DNA of 64,000 nucleotides. Origin: Streptomyces catenulae (GTDB lineage Bacteria > Actinomycetota > Actinomycetes > Streptomycetales > Streptomycetaceae). The notes beneath the pieces were generated by a model. The model was not told the origin of the DNA, made no database searches, and worked only from the letters and a program-made list of their open reading frames with translations. Location of the stretch: contig NZ_JODY01000040.1 of NCBI RefSeq assembly GCF_000718015.1, positions 1 to 64,000 on the forward strand. Direction: 5' to 3'. Below are positions 35,606-44,174 of the stretch, piece by piece (positions within the stretch are counted from its first letter, which is position 1; each line of letters starts with the position of its first letter). Both the position numbers and the translations under genes were made by a program.

Positions 35606-36481
35606 CTACCCCCCGCTCAGCAGTTCCACCCCCCGCAGCAGTCCCGAGTGGTCGAGTCCGCCGTCCCCGCGTGCCACCGCCGACGCGATCAGCTGGGCGG
35701 CGACGGCGCCCACCGGGAGCGGTACCCCGGCGGCGCGGGCCGCGTCCGTGACGATGCCCATGTCCTTGTGGTGCAGCTCCAGCTTGAAGCCGGGGGTGAA
35801 GTCGCGGTCGCGGAAGTTGGCCCGCTTCCGGGTCAGCACCGTCGAACCGGCCAGACCGCCGCCCAGCACCTCCAGGGCCGCGTCCAGATCGACGCCGGAC
35901 TTCTCCAGGAAGACCACGGCCTCGGCGACGGCCTGGAGACTGACGGCGACGATCAGCTGGTTGGCGGCCTTGACCGTCTGTCCGGCGCCGTGCGGACCGC
36001 AGTGGACCACCGTGGTGCCGACGGCGTCGAAGAGCGGCCGGGCCGCCGCGAAGTCCTCCGCCGCACCGCCCACCATGATCGACAGCACCCCCTCGACGGC
36101 GCCCGCCTCGCCCCCGGAGACCGGCGCATCCAGGACCCGTACCCCCTTGTCCGCGGCGGCTGCCGCGAGGTCGACGGAGGTCTGCGGGGTGATCGAGGAG
36201 TGGTCGATGAACAGCGTGCCGGGCGCCGCGTGCGCCAGGATGCCGTCCGGGCCGTAGGCGACCGCCTCGACCTGCGGGGACGCCGGGACCATGGTGATCA
36301 CCACGTCCGCCCCGCGCACCGCGTCGGCGATCGACGCCGCCTCCTGTCCGCCCGCCGCCACCAGCGCGGCCGCCCGGCCGGGGCTGCGGTTCCAGCCGCG
36401 GACGGTGTGCCCGGCCCGGGCGAGGTTCACCGCCATCGGGCTGCCCATGATGCCGAGTCCGATGAATCCGATCGTGCTCAT
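35606..36481 (-). CDS. 3-hydroxyisobutyrate/2-hydroxy-3-oxopropionate (tartronate semialdehyde) reductase family
   Basis: The 291-aa beta-hydroxyacid dehydrogenase has the N-terminal NAD(P) fold GFIGLGIMGSPMAVNLARAG, the substrate loop DAPVSGGEAGA, catalytic Lys in GAGQTVKAANQ and the cofactor-side ELHHKDMG. It reduces or oxidises a short hydroxyacid; tartronate semialdehyde reductase (GlxR/GarR) fits best by sequence style, but 3-hydroxyisobutyrate dehydrogenase cannot be excluded. ATG 36479-36481 follows GAGGAG. Upstream, an AT-rich stretch with TCCG-CGGA and TTCG-CGAA inverted repeats (36554-36587) may be its operator. Confidence 0.88.
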   Translation of the reverse strand: MSTIGFIGLGIMGSPMAVNLARAGHTVRGWNRSPGRAAALVAAGGQEAASIADAVRGADVVITMVPASPQVEAVAYGPDGILAHAAPGTLFIDHSSITPQTSVDLAAAAADKGVRVLDAPVSGGEAGAVEGVLSIMVGGAAEDFAAARPLFDAVGTTVVHCGPHGAGQTVKAANQLIVAVSLQAVAEAVVFLEKSGVDLDAALEVLGGGLAGSTVLTRKRANFRDRDFTPGFKLELHHKDMGIVTDAARAAGVPLPVGAVAAQLIASAVARGDGGLDHSGLLRGVELLSGG

Positions 36482-36553
36482 CGCGCGCCGCTCCTCACTG
36501 CTCCACCGGTACGCCACCGCCCCGCGGCCCGTACCGCTCCTCTCCATTCTTAT

Positions 36554-36587
36554 TCCGCATCACGGAGATTCGATACCGTCATACGAA
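36554..36587. promoter_or_regulatory. Tandem short inverted repeats upstream of the reductase
   Basis: TCCGCATCACGGA (36554-36566) is directly followed by an imperfect repeat TTCG...CGAA (36569-36587), in an unusually AT-rich patch 75-105 nt before the start. IclR-type regulators often bind such sites; this is inference. Confidence 0.35.
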
Positions 36588-36717
36588 ATCTTCGCCGCCA
36601 TCATGCGAGCCGACGCCGCCGACGTCAACGCCCCCGCCGGACGCCGCCGCACAAACCCACCGGGAACGGACCGGCCACCGCGCCCCGGCCACCAGGCGCG
36701 GCGCCCCCGGAACGCGC

Positions 36718-36750
36718 CGACGCCGCCGCTCACGGGGAGCGACGGCGTCG
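36718..36750 (-). terminator. Terminator downstream of guaA
   Basis: CGACGCCGCCGCTC (36718-36731) pairs with GAGCGACGGCGTCG (36737-36750) with one mismatch, 41 nt after the guaA stop. Confidence 0.75.
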
Positions 36751-36790
36751 GCGTCGGGCGTACGGGAGGACCGGCGGACCGGTCAGCGGG

Positions 36791-38368
36791 TCACTCCCAC
36801 TCGATGGTGCCCGGGGGCTTGCTGGTGACGTCGAGGACGACGCGGTTGACGTCCGCGACCTCGTTGGTGATCCGGGTCGAGATCTTCGCCAGGACGTCGT
36901 ACGGCATCCGCGTCCAGTCCGCGGTCATGGCGTCCTCGGAGGAGACCGGGCGCAGCACGATCGGGTGGCCGTAGGTGCGGCCGTCGCCCTGGACGCCGAC
37001 CGAGCGGACGTCGGCGAGCAGCACGACCGGGCACTGCCAGATCTCGGCGTCGAGACCGGCCGCGGTCAGCTCCTGGCGGGCGATGGCGTCGGCCTCGCGG
37101 AGCAGGTCAAGCCGCTCCTTGGTGATCTCGCCGACGATACGGATGCCCAGACCCGGACCGGGGAACGGCTGGCGCTGGACGATCACGTCCGGCAGACCCA
37201 GCTCGGAGCCGACCAGGCGGACCTCGTCCTTGAAGAGCTGCCGCAGCGGCTCGACCAGCTGGAACTCGATGTCGTCGGGGAGCCCGCCGACGTTGTGGTG
37301 CGACTTGATGTTCGCGGTGCCCTCGCCGCCGCCGGACTCGACGACGTCCGGGTACAGGGTGCCCTGCACGAGGAACGCGACCTCGGGGCCCTCCTCCTGG
37401 AGGATCTCCAGCTGGGCCTGCTCGAAGACCCGGATGAACTCCCGGCCGATGATCTTGCGCTTGGTCTCCGGGTCGGAGACACCGGCCAGGGCGTTCAGGA
37501 AGCGCTCGCTCGCGTCGACAACCTTGAGGTTGGCGCCGGTGGCGGCCACGAAGTCCTTCTCGACCTGCTCGGTCTCGCCCTTGCGCATCAGACCGTGGTC
37601 GACGTAGACGCAGGTCAGCTGGGAGCCGATGGCCTTCTGGACCAGAGCTGCGGCCACCGCGGAGTCCACGCCGCCGGACAGACCGCAGATGGCGCGCTTG
37701 TCGCCGACCTGGGCGCGGATGGCCGCGACCTGCTCCTCGACGATGTTGCCGGGCGTCCAGGTGGGCTCGATGCCCGCGCCGCGGTAGAGGAAGTGCTCCA
37801 GCACCTGCTGGCCGTGCGTGGAGTGCATGACCTCGGGGTGGTACTGGACGCCGTAGAGCTTCTTCTCGTCGTTCTCGAAGGCGGCGACCGGGACGACGTC
37901 CGTGGACGCGGTGACGGTGAAGCCCTCGGGCGCGGCGGAGCAGGCGTCGCCGTGCGACATCCAGACGGACTGCTCGGCGGGGGTGCCCTCGAAGAGGGTG
38001 GAGCCGGGCCTGGAGACGGCCAGCGGGGTGCGGCCGTACTCACGGGCGCCGGTGTTGTCGACCGTGCCGCCCAGGGTGGTGGCCATGAGTTGGAAGCCGT
38101 AGCACATGCCGAAGACCGGGACACCGGCCTCGAACAGGGCGCGGTCGACGCTGGGGGCGCCGTCGGCGTAGACCGACGAGGGGCCGCCGGAGAGGATGAT
38201 CGCCTTGGGGTTCTTGGCGAGCATCTCGGCCACCGGCATGGTGGACGGGACGACCTCGCTGTAGACCCGGGCCTCGCGAACGCGGCGGGCGATGAGCTGG
38301 GCATACTGCGCGCCGAAGTCGACTACGAGGACGACGTCCGGGGCGGCGGCAGGGGGCGCTGATGGCAC
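36791..38368 (-). CDS. guaA: GMP synthase (glutamine-hydrolysing)
   Basis: The 525-aa protein aminates XMP to GMP. The N-terminal class I glutamine amidotransferase has catalytic Cys in GMCYGFQLM and the His-Glu pair in [11 protein letters not shown]. The ATP-pyrophosphatase domain has the P-loop [12 protein letters not shown], and the C-terminal dimerisation domain ends KPPGTIEWE as in all GuaA. GTG 38366-38368 with GGAAGG upstream is chosen over an upstream ATG at 38494. It diverges from the chorismate mutase leader. Confidence 0.97.
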   Translation of the reverse strand: MPSAPPAAAPDVVLVVDFGAQYAQLIARRVREARVYSEVVPSTMPVAEMLAKNPKAIILSGGPSSVYADGAPSVDRALFEAGVPVFGMCYGFQLMATTLGGTVDNTGAREYGRTPLAVSRPGSTLFEGTPAEQSVWMSHGDACSAAPEGFTVTASTDVVPVAAFENDEKKLYGVQYHPEVMHSTHGQQVLEHFLYRGAGIEPTWTPGNIVEEQVAAIRAQVGDKRAICGLSGGVDSAVAAALVQKAIGSQLTCVYVDHGLMRKGETEQVEKDFVAATGANLKVVDASERFLNALAGVSDPETKRKIIGREFIRVFEQAQLEILQEEGPEVAFLVQGTLYPDVVESGGGEGTANIKSHHNVGGLPDDIEFQLVEPLRQLFKDEVRLVGSELGLPDVIVQRQPFPGPGLGIRIVGEITKERLDLLREADAIARQELTAAGLDAEIWQCPVVLLADVRSVGVQGDGRTYGHPIVLRPVSSEDAMTADWTRMPYDVLAKISTRITNEVADVNRVVLDVTSKPPGTIEWE

Positions 38369-38400
38369 TTCGGCGGCCTTCCGGCGGTGTGGAGCAGGGG

Positions 38401-38430
38401 TTGGACTTTCGATTCTAACGGGCTCATACT
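38401..38430 (+). promoter_or_regulatory. Promoter of the chorismate mutase leader
   Basis: TTGGAC (38401-38406) and CATACT (38425-38430) are 18 nt apart. The leader-peptide ATG lies 7 nt after the -10, so transcription should start at or near that ATG. Confidence 0.6.
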
Positions 38431-38437
38431 GAGCGCC

Positions 38438-38509
38438 ATGTCCAAGCAGCTGACCTTCGACTTTACCTATGGCACCGGCCCGGCCGGCTGCCATGGACGT
38501 GCTGCTTGA
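38438..38509 (+). CDS. Putative Phe/Tyr leader peptide of chorismate mutase
   Basis: A 23-codon reading frame, [20 protein letters not shown] plus RAA, starts 7 nt after a -10 and stops at TGA 38507-38509, 21 nt before a perfect terminator hairpin. Codons 7, 9 and 11 are Phe, Phe and Tyr. Two of them are TTT and TAT, which are rare in a genome this GC-rich. These are the end products of the pathway that the downstream enzyme starts, so the layout fits transcription attenuation by ribosome stalling. The peptide itself probably has no function. Sequence and geometry are seen; the regulation is inferred. Confidence 0.6.
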   Translation: MSKQLTFDFTYGTGPAGCHGRAA

Positions 38510-38529
38510 TCATCTGACCAGCGACTTCC

Positions 38530-38564
38530 CAGGCGCCCCGGGCCGACAAGGCCCGGGGCGCCTG
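38530..38564 (+). terminator. Attenuator-type terminator before chorismate mutase
   Basis: CAGGCGCCCCGGGCC (38530-38544) pairs perfectly over 15 bp with 38550-38564 around the loop GACAA, followed by TGTCGTT. It stands between the leader peptide and the gene, so most transcripts would end here unless the left arm is captured. CGGCCCGG in the leader (38476-38483) is complementary to CCGGGCCG overlapping the left arm (38539-38546), a possible antiterminator. Confidence 0.7.
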
Positions 38565-38624
38565 TGTCGTTCCCGGTCCGCCCGTCGGCTCCGGGGGCCA
38601 CCGACCCCCAGGAGAGAACCGAAC

Positions 38625-38933
38625 ATGAGCAACGACGCCACCGTCGCCCCCGCCACGACCGCCGCCGACACCGGGGCACGCACCCCCGAGGCGGTCGGGA
38701 CGATCACCGACGCACGTGGGCGGATCGACGATCTCGACGGCCGGATCATCGGCCTCGTCCAGGAACGGATGGCGGTCTCCGCCGTGATCCAGCGTGAGCG
38801 CATCGCGTCCGGCGGGCGCCGGGTGAACCTCTCCCGCGAGATGGAGATCCTCGACCACTACCGCGGGCAGCTCGGCCGGTCCGGGACCGCGCTGGCGATG
38901 ACGCTGCTGGAGCTGTCCCGCGGCCGTGTCTGA
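38625..38933 (+). CDS. Chorismate mutase (AroQ type, monofunctional)
   Basis: The 102-aa protein converts chorismate to prephenate, the first step specific to Phe and Tyr. It is a short all-alpha AroQ protein: IDDLDGRIIGLVQERMAVS (helix 1 with the substrate Arg) and NLSREMEILDHYRGQLG follow the family pattern. ATG 38625 has GGAGAG upstream. A longer frame from 38469 would run through the terminator hairpin and is rejected. It follows a leader peptide and terminator that could attenuate it. Confidence 0.93.
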   Translation: MSNDATVAPATTAADTGARTPEAVGTITDARGRIDDLDGRIIGLVQERMAVSAVIQRERIASGGRRVNLSREMEILDHYRGQLGRSGTALAMTLLELSRGRV

Positions 38934-39417
38934 GGGCCGGACGGCGGGGGCGCACCGGCGCGCGGGCGGGCCGCGTGCGCCGGGCGCAGCGGGCGGATCT
39001 GAGTTCGGTTGACCTCTCACCCGTACGGCGCGTGACCGGCCGCGGAACCGCTTCGTTGTGCCGTGTGCCGCGCCAGCCAGGCGCGGGAGGCAGGACTACG
39101 CGTAGACGCCGCCCCCGGGGCGGAACGCCGGAGGGATGAGACGCCGGCCGCTCGGCGGCCCGCGTCGTGGGACCTCGCTCCGGTGAGGTGACCGGTCAGC
39201 AGGGGACAGCAGCCCGGTCACGTCGATGGGTGGCCGGTCCTGGGGACGCCCGGGACCGGCCGCATCCGGTCCGTACGCGTCCCACCCGCACTCCCGCCTC
39301 CCGGCGGCCCCGCTTCCTCGCTTCTCCGCTTCTCCGTCCCGCTCCACCGATCCCGCGGCGCATCCCCCCGGCGCCGCTCCCCGGTGCCCGCGCCGCCCTG
39401 ACGCCGGCACCGGCGGC
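38934..39417. other. Gene-free interval after chorismate mutase
   Basis: About 480 nt of GC-rich sequence contains no supportable gene. A TTGACC near 39009 could be a -35, but no clear -10 follows. A pyrimidine run (CTTCCTCGCTTCTCCGCTTC, from 39313) is the only unusual composition. Confidence 0.5.
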
Positions 39418-39472
39418 AAGGGCCCCGTTGCCGTCCGCCCTCCCCTCTTGCGGACGGCGCCGCGGGGCCCTT
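39418..39472 (-). terminator. Terminator of the GMC oxidoreductase gene
   Basis: A long two-part hairpin: AAGGGCCCCG and GCCGTCCGC on the left pair with GCGGACGGC and CGGGGCCCTT on the right, around a CTCCCCTCTT loop. It ends 15 nt from the stop codon. Confidence 0.8.
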
Positions 39473-39486
39473 CGCACGCCCGCGGC

Positions 39487-41346
39487 TCAGTCGCCGTCCG
39501 GCTCCGTACGCGGCTCGTCGGTGCGCTTCGGCGGGACGACCGGGACGGCGAGCAGCGGCAGTTTCAGGGCGCCGAAGGCAGACGGCGGGACGGCGGGGGC
39601 GACCGGCTCGACGGGCGTCAGCCGCCGGTACGCCTCGCCCTGGCCGGGCCGCGGGTCCGCCTCGCCGTTGTTCGGCCAGAACGCCATCGCCCGCTCGGCC
39701 TGCGCGGTGATCGTCAGGGACGGGTTGACGCCGAGGTTGGCGGAGACCGCGGCGCCGTCGACGACGGAGATGCCGGGGTGCCCGTAGAGGCGGTGGTACG
39801 GGTCGATGACGCCGTGGTCGGCGTCCTCGCCGATGGGGCAGCCGCCGAGGAAGTGCGCGGTCAGCGGGGTGCCCATCAGCTCGCCGACGTTGCTGCCGGG
39901 GAAGCCGTTGATCGCCTTCGCCAGGTGCCCGGCCGCCTCGTACGCCTCGGGGATCTGCTCCGGGTTGGGGGCGCCGTGGCCCTGGCGGGCGGTGAGCAGG
40001 CCCTTTCCGGGGCCGGAGGGTTTGCGGTACGTCGTCAGGGAGTTGTCCAGGGACTGCATGACGAGGCCGATGATGGTCTTCTCCGACCAGCGGCGGTTGG
40101 AGAGCGACTGCGCGGTCTGCACCGGGTGGCGCAGGCTGCGCGCCGCCCAGGCCAGCGCGCGGCGACCGCGGCGGGCGGCGAGCGGCACCTGTACGACGGA
40201 GAGCGACCCCATGGCGTTGGAGCCCTTGCCGTAGCGGACCGGTTCGATGTGGGTGTTCTCGTCCGGGTGGATGGACGAGGTGATCGCGACGCCGCGGGTG
40301 AAGTCGGGGCGGGTGCCGTACTTCTTGCGGTAGCGGCGGTCGCTGGTCTGCGAGCCGACCAGCGCCTCGGAGTTGGTGCGGGTCAGCTCGCCCAGCCGCG
40401 GGGAGATGCCGGAGAGCAGTCCGCTGTCCTTCATGCGGTGCAGCAGCGTCTGGGTGCCGTACGTACCGGCGGCGAGGACGACGCGGCGGGCGGTGAAGAC
40501 CCGGCCGCGGCCACGGCGCTTGTCGTCGGTGGGCAGCGTGCCGAGGGCGTAGCCGCCGCGGGAGTCCTCGGTGACGGTGACGACGGAGGTCATCGGGTGG
40601 ATGACGGCTCCGGCCTGTTCGGCGAGGTGGAGGTAGTTCTCGTTGAGGGTGTTCTTGGCGCCGTGGCGGCAGCCGGTCATGCACTCGCCGCACTCGGTGC
40701 AGGCGGTGCGGGCCGGGCCCTTGCCGCCGAAGTACGGGTCGTGGACCTGGCCGCCGGGCTCCGCGCGGGCGCGGCCGTCCGCGTCCTCGCCGTCGCCGAA
40801 GAAGACGCCGACGGGCGCGAGGTGGAAGGAGTCGCCGACGCCCATCTTCTCGGCGGCTTCCTTGAGATGGACGTCGGACGGGGTGGTCGTCGGGTTGAGC
40901 CGGACGCCCAGCATCCGCTTGGCCTGGTCGTAGTAGGGCGCCAACTCGTCCTGCCAGTCGGTGAGATGGCCCCACTGCTGGTCGCGGAAGAACTGCGGCG
41001 GCGGGACGTAGAGGGTGTTGGCGTAGTTGAGGGAGCCGCCGCCGACCCCGGCACCGGCCAGCACCATGACGTTGCCGAGGAGGTGGACGCGCTGGATGCC
41101 GTAGCAGCCGAGGGCCGGGGCCCACAGGTAGTTGCGCAGGTCCCAGGAGTTCTTGGGGAGCGTCTGGCGGCTGAAGCGGCGTCCGGCCTCCAGGACGCCG
41201 ACGCGGTAGCCCTTCTCGGTCAGCCGCAGGGCCGAGACCGCGCCGCCGAAGCCGGAGCCGACGACCAGCACGTCGTAGTCGTAGGGGCGGTCGGTCTCCC
41301 GGCGCTGCCCGGGGAGCGGGTGGGGGGCGGAGTTCTTCTGCGGCAC
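39487..41346 (-). CDS. FAD-dependent GMC oxidoreductase, cholesterol-oxidase (ChoD)-like
   Basis: The 619-aa flavoprotein has the FAD-binding start VLVVGSGFGGAVSALRLTEKG (about 26-46), GAGVGGGSLNYANTLY, and C-terminal GISVVDGAAVSANLGVNPSLT with the GMC histidine/asparagine region. A cysteine cluster, CTECGECMTGC (CX2CX2CX3C), around residue 215 is kept in actinobacterial ChoD-like proteins. It resembles an iron-sulphur site but is unproven. The substrate is not known; sterols are only a guess. No signal peptide is visible. It lies 55 nt downstream of the aldehyde dehydrogenase gene on the same strand, probably one operon: alcohol to aldehyde to acid. Confidence 0.88.
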   Translation of the reverse strand: MPQKNSAPHPLPGQRRETDRPYDYDVLVVGSGFGGAVSALRLTEKGYRVGVLEAGRRFSRQTLPKNSWDLRNYLWAPALGCYGIQRVHLLGNVMVLAGAGVGGGSLNYANTLYVPPPQFFRDQQWGHLTDWQDELAPYYDQAKRMLGVRLNPTTTPSDVHLKEAAEKMGVGDSFHLAPVGVFFGDGEDADGRARAEPGGQVHDPYFGGKGPARTACTECGECMTGCRHGAKNTLNENYLHLAEQAGAVIHPMTSVVTVTEDSRGGYALGTLPTDDKRRGRGRVFTARRVVLAAGTYGTQTLLHRMKDSGLLSGISPRLGELTRTNSEALVGSQTSDRRYRKKYGTRPDFTRGVAITSSIHPDENTHIEPVRYGKGSNAMGSLSVVQVPLAARRGRRALAWAARSLRHPVQTAQSLSNRRWSEKTIIGLVMQSLDNSLTTYRKPSGPGKGLLTARQGHGAPNPEQIPEAYEAAGHLAKAINGFPGSNVGELMGTPLTAHFLGGCPIGEDADHGVIDPYHRLYGHPGISVVDGAAVSANLGVNPSLTITAQAERAMAFWPNNGEADPRPGQGEAYRRLTPVEPVAPAVPPSAFGALKLPLLAVPVVPPKRTDEPRTEPDGD

Positions 41347-41401
41347 GGGCTCTCCTGGGGATGGGCGGGCGGGCCGCGCGCGTCGCGGCCCGCCCGGAGG
41401 A

Positions 41402-43111
41402 TCAGCGCAGCCGGAACGCCTTCATCGCCTTGAGGCTGCGGGTCATCAGGTCGGCGTACTTCTCGTCGGTCAGGCCGAAGGACGGGCCGAGCGGCATCAC
41501 CCGCTGCTGGGCGATGGTCTGCGCCTCGGTGTACTTCAGGACGCCCTCGGAGCCGTGGCGGCGGCCGAGACCGGAGTCGCCCATGCCGCCCATGGGCGAC
41601 TGGGCGCTGCCGTATCCGGCGGCGTACGCCTCGTTGACGTTGACCGTGCCGGCGCGCAGCCGGGCGGCGACGGCGCGGCCACGGCGGGCGTCCCGGGTCC
41701 AGACGCTGGCGTTGAGGCCGTACGGGGTGGCGTTGGCCTCGGCGACGACCTCGTCCTCGTCCTCGAAGCGGTAGACGGAGACGACCGGGCCGAACGTCTC
41801 CTCGGCGCAGACGGTCATCGCCTCGCCGACGCCGTCGAGGACGGTCGGCTCGTAGAAGTACGGGCCGATGTCGGGGCGGGCGCGGCCACCGGTGACGACG
41901 CGGGCGCCCTCGGCGACGGCCTCGTCGACGTGGCGGGTGACGGTCTCCAGCTGGCGGGGTCCGGCCAGCGAGCCCATGTCGGCGCCGTAGGCGAGCTGGG
42001 TGCCCAGCCGCATGGCGCGGGTGCGGGCGGCGAAGCTCTCCAGGAAGGCGTCGGCGACGGAGGCGTGGACGTAGAGCCGCTCGATGGAGATGCAGAGCTG
42101 ACCGGCGGAGGAGTAGCAGCCGCGGACGGCACCGGCGGCGGCCTTCTCGACGTCGGCGTCGGAGAGCACCAACATGGCGTTCTTGCCGCCGAGTTCGAGG
42201 GAGACGCCGACGAGGCGGGCCGCGGCGCCCTGGGCGACCTCGCGGCCGGTGCGGGTGGAGCCGGTGAAGGAGACGTAGTCGGCGTGGCGTACGACTTCGG
42301 GGCCGACGACCGGGCCCTCGCCGATGACGACCTGCCAGACGTCCTCGGGCAGCCCCGCCTCGATCATCTGCTGCCGGGCCCACAGGGCGGTCAGCGCGGT
42401 CTCCGTGTCCGGCTTCATGACCAGGGCGTTGCCCGCGACGAAGGCGGGCAGCGCGTCGCCGACGGACAGCTCCAGCGGGTAGTTCCAGGGGGCGATCTGG
42501 CCGACGACGCCGCGCGGTTGGCGCAGCTCGGTGACCTTCGTCAGGACCGGGACGACACCGGTGTGCCCCTTGGGGCGCAGATACGCGGGGCCCTTGCGGC
42601 CGTAGTGGCGGGCGGCGACGGCGACCGCCTGCACCTCTTCGTGGGCGTGCAGCCGGGCCTTGCCGGTCTCCAGCTGGATGAGGTCGAGGACCTCGGCCTG
42701 GCGTTGCAGCACCAGGTCGTGGAAGCGGAGCAGGACCGCGGCGCGCTGCTTGAGCGGGACGGCGGCCCAGCGCTTCTGGGCGGCGCGGGCGCGGTCGAAG
42801 GCGGCGGCGACGTCCTCGGGGGTGGACTCCGGCAGCTCGGCGAGGACCTCGCCGGTGAACGGCGTGTGGTTGGCGGTGCGTCCGCTGCCGCTGACACCTC
42901 TGACCAGTTGGGCGACGATCTCCGGGGTGACGACGTCGGCGGCGGTGCGCGCACCGGGCACGGCGGCGGCGACGGGGTTGCCGCCCTCGGGTGCGGCGGG
43001 GGCGGGCGCCGCACCTGCGGGCGTCTCCGTCGCGGGGGCGGGCACCTCCGCCGTGGGTGCGGCCGTCTCGGGTGCGGCGTCGACTGTTCCGGTGTCCTGC
43101 GAGTCCGTCAT
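41402..43111 (-). CDS. Succinate-semialdehyde dehydrogenase (NADP+)-like aldehyde dehydrogenase
   Basis: The 569-aa ALDH has QIAPWNYPLELSVGDALPAF, FTGSTRTGREVAQ, LELGGKNAML with the general-base Glu, and GQLCISIERLY with the catalytic Cys. The pattern is of the GabD2/SSADH branch. The first 50 residues are an Ala/Pro/Thr/Glu-rich extension not found in most members. ATG 43109-43111 has no ribosome site; TACGCT stands 7 nt before it, so translation may be leaderless. It precedes the GMC oxidoreductase and would oxidise that enzyme's product if they share a path (inference). Confidence 0.88.
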   Translation of the reverse strand: MTDSQDTGTVDAAPETAAPTAEVPAPATETPAGAAPAPAAPEGGNPVAAAVPGARTAADVVTPEIVAQLVRGVSGSGRTANHTPFTGEVLAELPESTPEDVAAAFDRARAAQKRWAAVPLKQRAAVLLRFHDLVLQRQAEVLDLIQLETGKARLHAHEEVQAVAVAARHYGRKGPAYLRPKGHTGVVPVLTKVTELRQPRGVVGQIAPWNYPLELSVGDALPAFVAGNALVMKPDTETALTALWARQQMIEAGLPEDVWQVVIGEGPVVGPEVVRHADYVSFTGSTRTGREVAQGAAARLVGVSLELGGKNAMLVLSDADVEKAAAGAVRGCYSSAGQLCISIERLYVHASVADAFLESFAARTRAMRLGTQLAYGADMGSLAGPRQLETVTRHVDEAVAEGARVVTGGRARPDIGPYFYEPTVLDGVGEAMTVCAEETFGPVVSVYRFEDEDEVVAEANATPYGLNASVWTRDARRGRAVAARLRAGTVNVNEAYAAGYGSAQSPMGGMGDSGLGRRHGSEGVLKYTEAQTIAQQRVMPLGPSFGLTDEKYADLMTRSLKAMKAFRLR

Positions 43112-43256
43112 GCGGGCGAGCGTAATGCGGGCGCGGCCGCTTTGTGTACCCGGCGGTAATACCTTTTCGGCGCCCACACAAAGCCGCCAGTGGTTGCTGG
43201 CTGCAACACGGCTGTTCAGCGACGACGCGGGGGCGCGGGGCCGGGTCCCCGTCCCG

Positions 43257-43979
43257 TCAGACGCCGTCGATACGGAGCCGGTCGCGGGCGCCCTGGAACA
43301 CCGCACGGCCGATGTGCTCGGCGGCCGGGACCCGGGGCATCTCCACGTACAGGTCGTAGGCGCGGCCACCCGCCGTGGTCGTCAGCAACTGGAGCCGCCG
43401 GGTCCTGGTGGGCGTCTGCGGCGAGAAGGTGTACGTGGCGTCCAGGAGGAGCGCGGGGCGGTCGTGGAAGTGGACCGGCTCGGTGTGCACCTCGGCGTCC
43501 GGCCAGTACTCCCGCAGCCGCGCCGCCTCCCGGGCGCCCCAGGCGGTGAGCGACCGGGGGCGGTGGGCGTAGGTGGTGAGCCGCAGCCGGTTGCTGTCGT
43601 CGCCCGGTACGACGTACTCGACGATCCGGCTGCCCCGGCGGCGGTACGAGGCGTCGCCGTCGTCGTGCACGACCGTGGCGTACGTGGTGGGGACGGCGGG
43701 CCAGGCGCGGAGCCTGCGCTCGTGGTGGACCTCCCAGTCGAGGACGACGGGGGTGGTGGGCGAGGGCGTGGGGGTGGCGCGCGGTGGCCGGGACACGCCG
43801 GGGGCGGCCCGGCGCGCGCCCTCCGTGCCGACCGGATCCACCGCGCCGACCAGCACCGCGGCGAGCGCCGCCGCGACGCCCGCGGCGAGCACGCCCAGGG
43901 CGATCCGGCCGCGCCGGGTGAGGCGGACGCCGCCGCGGTGCGCGCCCCGGCCGCCCGGTGCCTCCCCCGTTTCCGTCAT
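43257..43979 (-). CDS. Single-pass membrane-anchored protein of unknown function
   Basis: The 240-aa protein has one membrane segment (about 26-48, ALGVLAAGVAAALAAVLVGA), a Pro/Thr linker and an extracellular domain of about 160 residues with no family I recognise. ATG 43977-43979 lacks a ribosome site; CATGAT lies 6 nt upstream. It diverges from the membrane protein gene at 44175. Confidence 0.7.
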   Translation of the reverse strand: MTETGEAPGGRGAHRGGVRLTRRGRIALGVLAAGVAAALAAVLVGAVDPVGTEGARRAAPGVSRPPRATPTPSPTTPVVLDWEVHHERRLRAWPAVPTTYATVVHDDGDASYRRRGSRIVEYVVPGDDSNRLRLTTYAHRPRSLTAWGAREAARLREYWPDAEVHTEPVHFHDRPALLLDATYTFSPQTPTRTRRLQLLTTTAGGRAYDLYVEMPRVPAAEHIGRAVFQGARDRLRIDGV

Positions 43980-44174
43980 GGCCGCATCATGCCAGCCGGT
44001 GGCGGGAGTTCGCCGTCCGTGGCGAGCGCGGGGGCCGGGCCCGGGGAAGCGGCGCCCGCGCCCCGACACGGCAGGGAACCTCCCCCGCCGCTCCTGCCGT
44101 CCTTGGCACAGTGAGGCTGCGGTACGGGACGGTCCGGTTATCGCGGCCGGCGGGCGGAGCGGGGGGTCTGGGGC

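Noticed and set aside
32263..35751. A 1162-codon open frame on the plus strand
   Set aside because: It runs antisense to real genes and through GC-rich gaps, with Arg/Pro/Gly-only composition. This is a high-GC frame artefact; the true genes in the interval have ribosome sites and known folds.
38469..38933. A longer chorismate mutase starting at 38469
   Set aside because: The extra 52 codons run through a perfect terminator hairpin and are Arg/Pro-rich; GGAGAG before ATG 38625 marks the true start.
38934..39486. A tRNA or small RNA gene in the gap
   Set aside because: No cloverleaf, no GTTC-box arrangement and no clear promoter-terminator pair apart from the terminator of the neighbouring gene.
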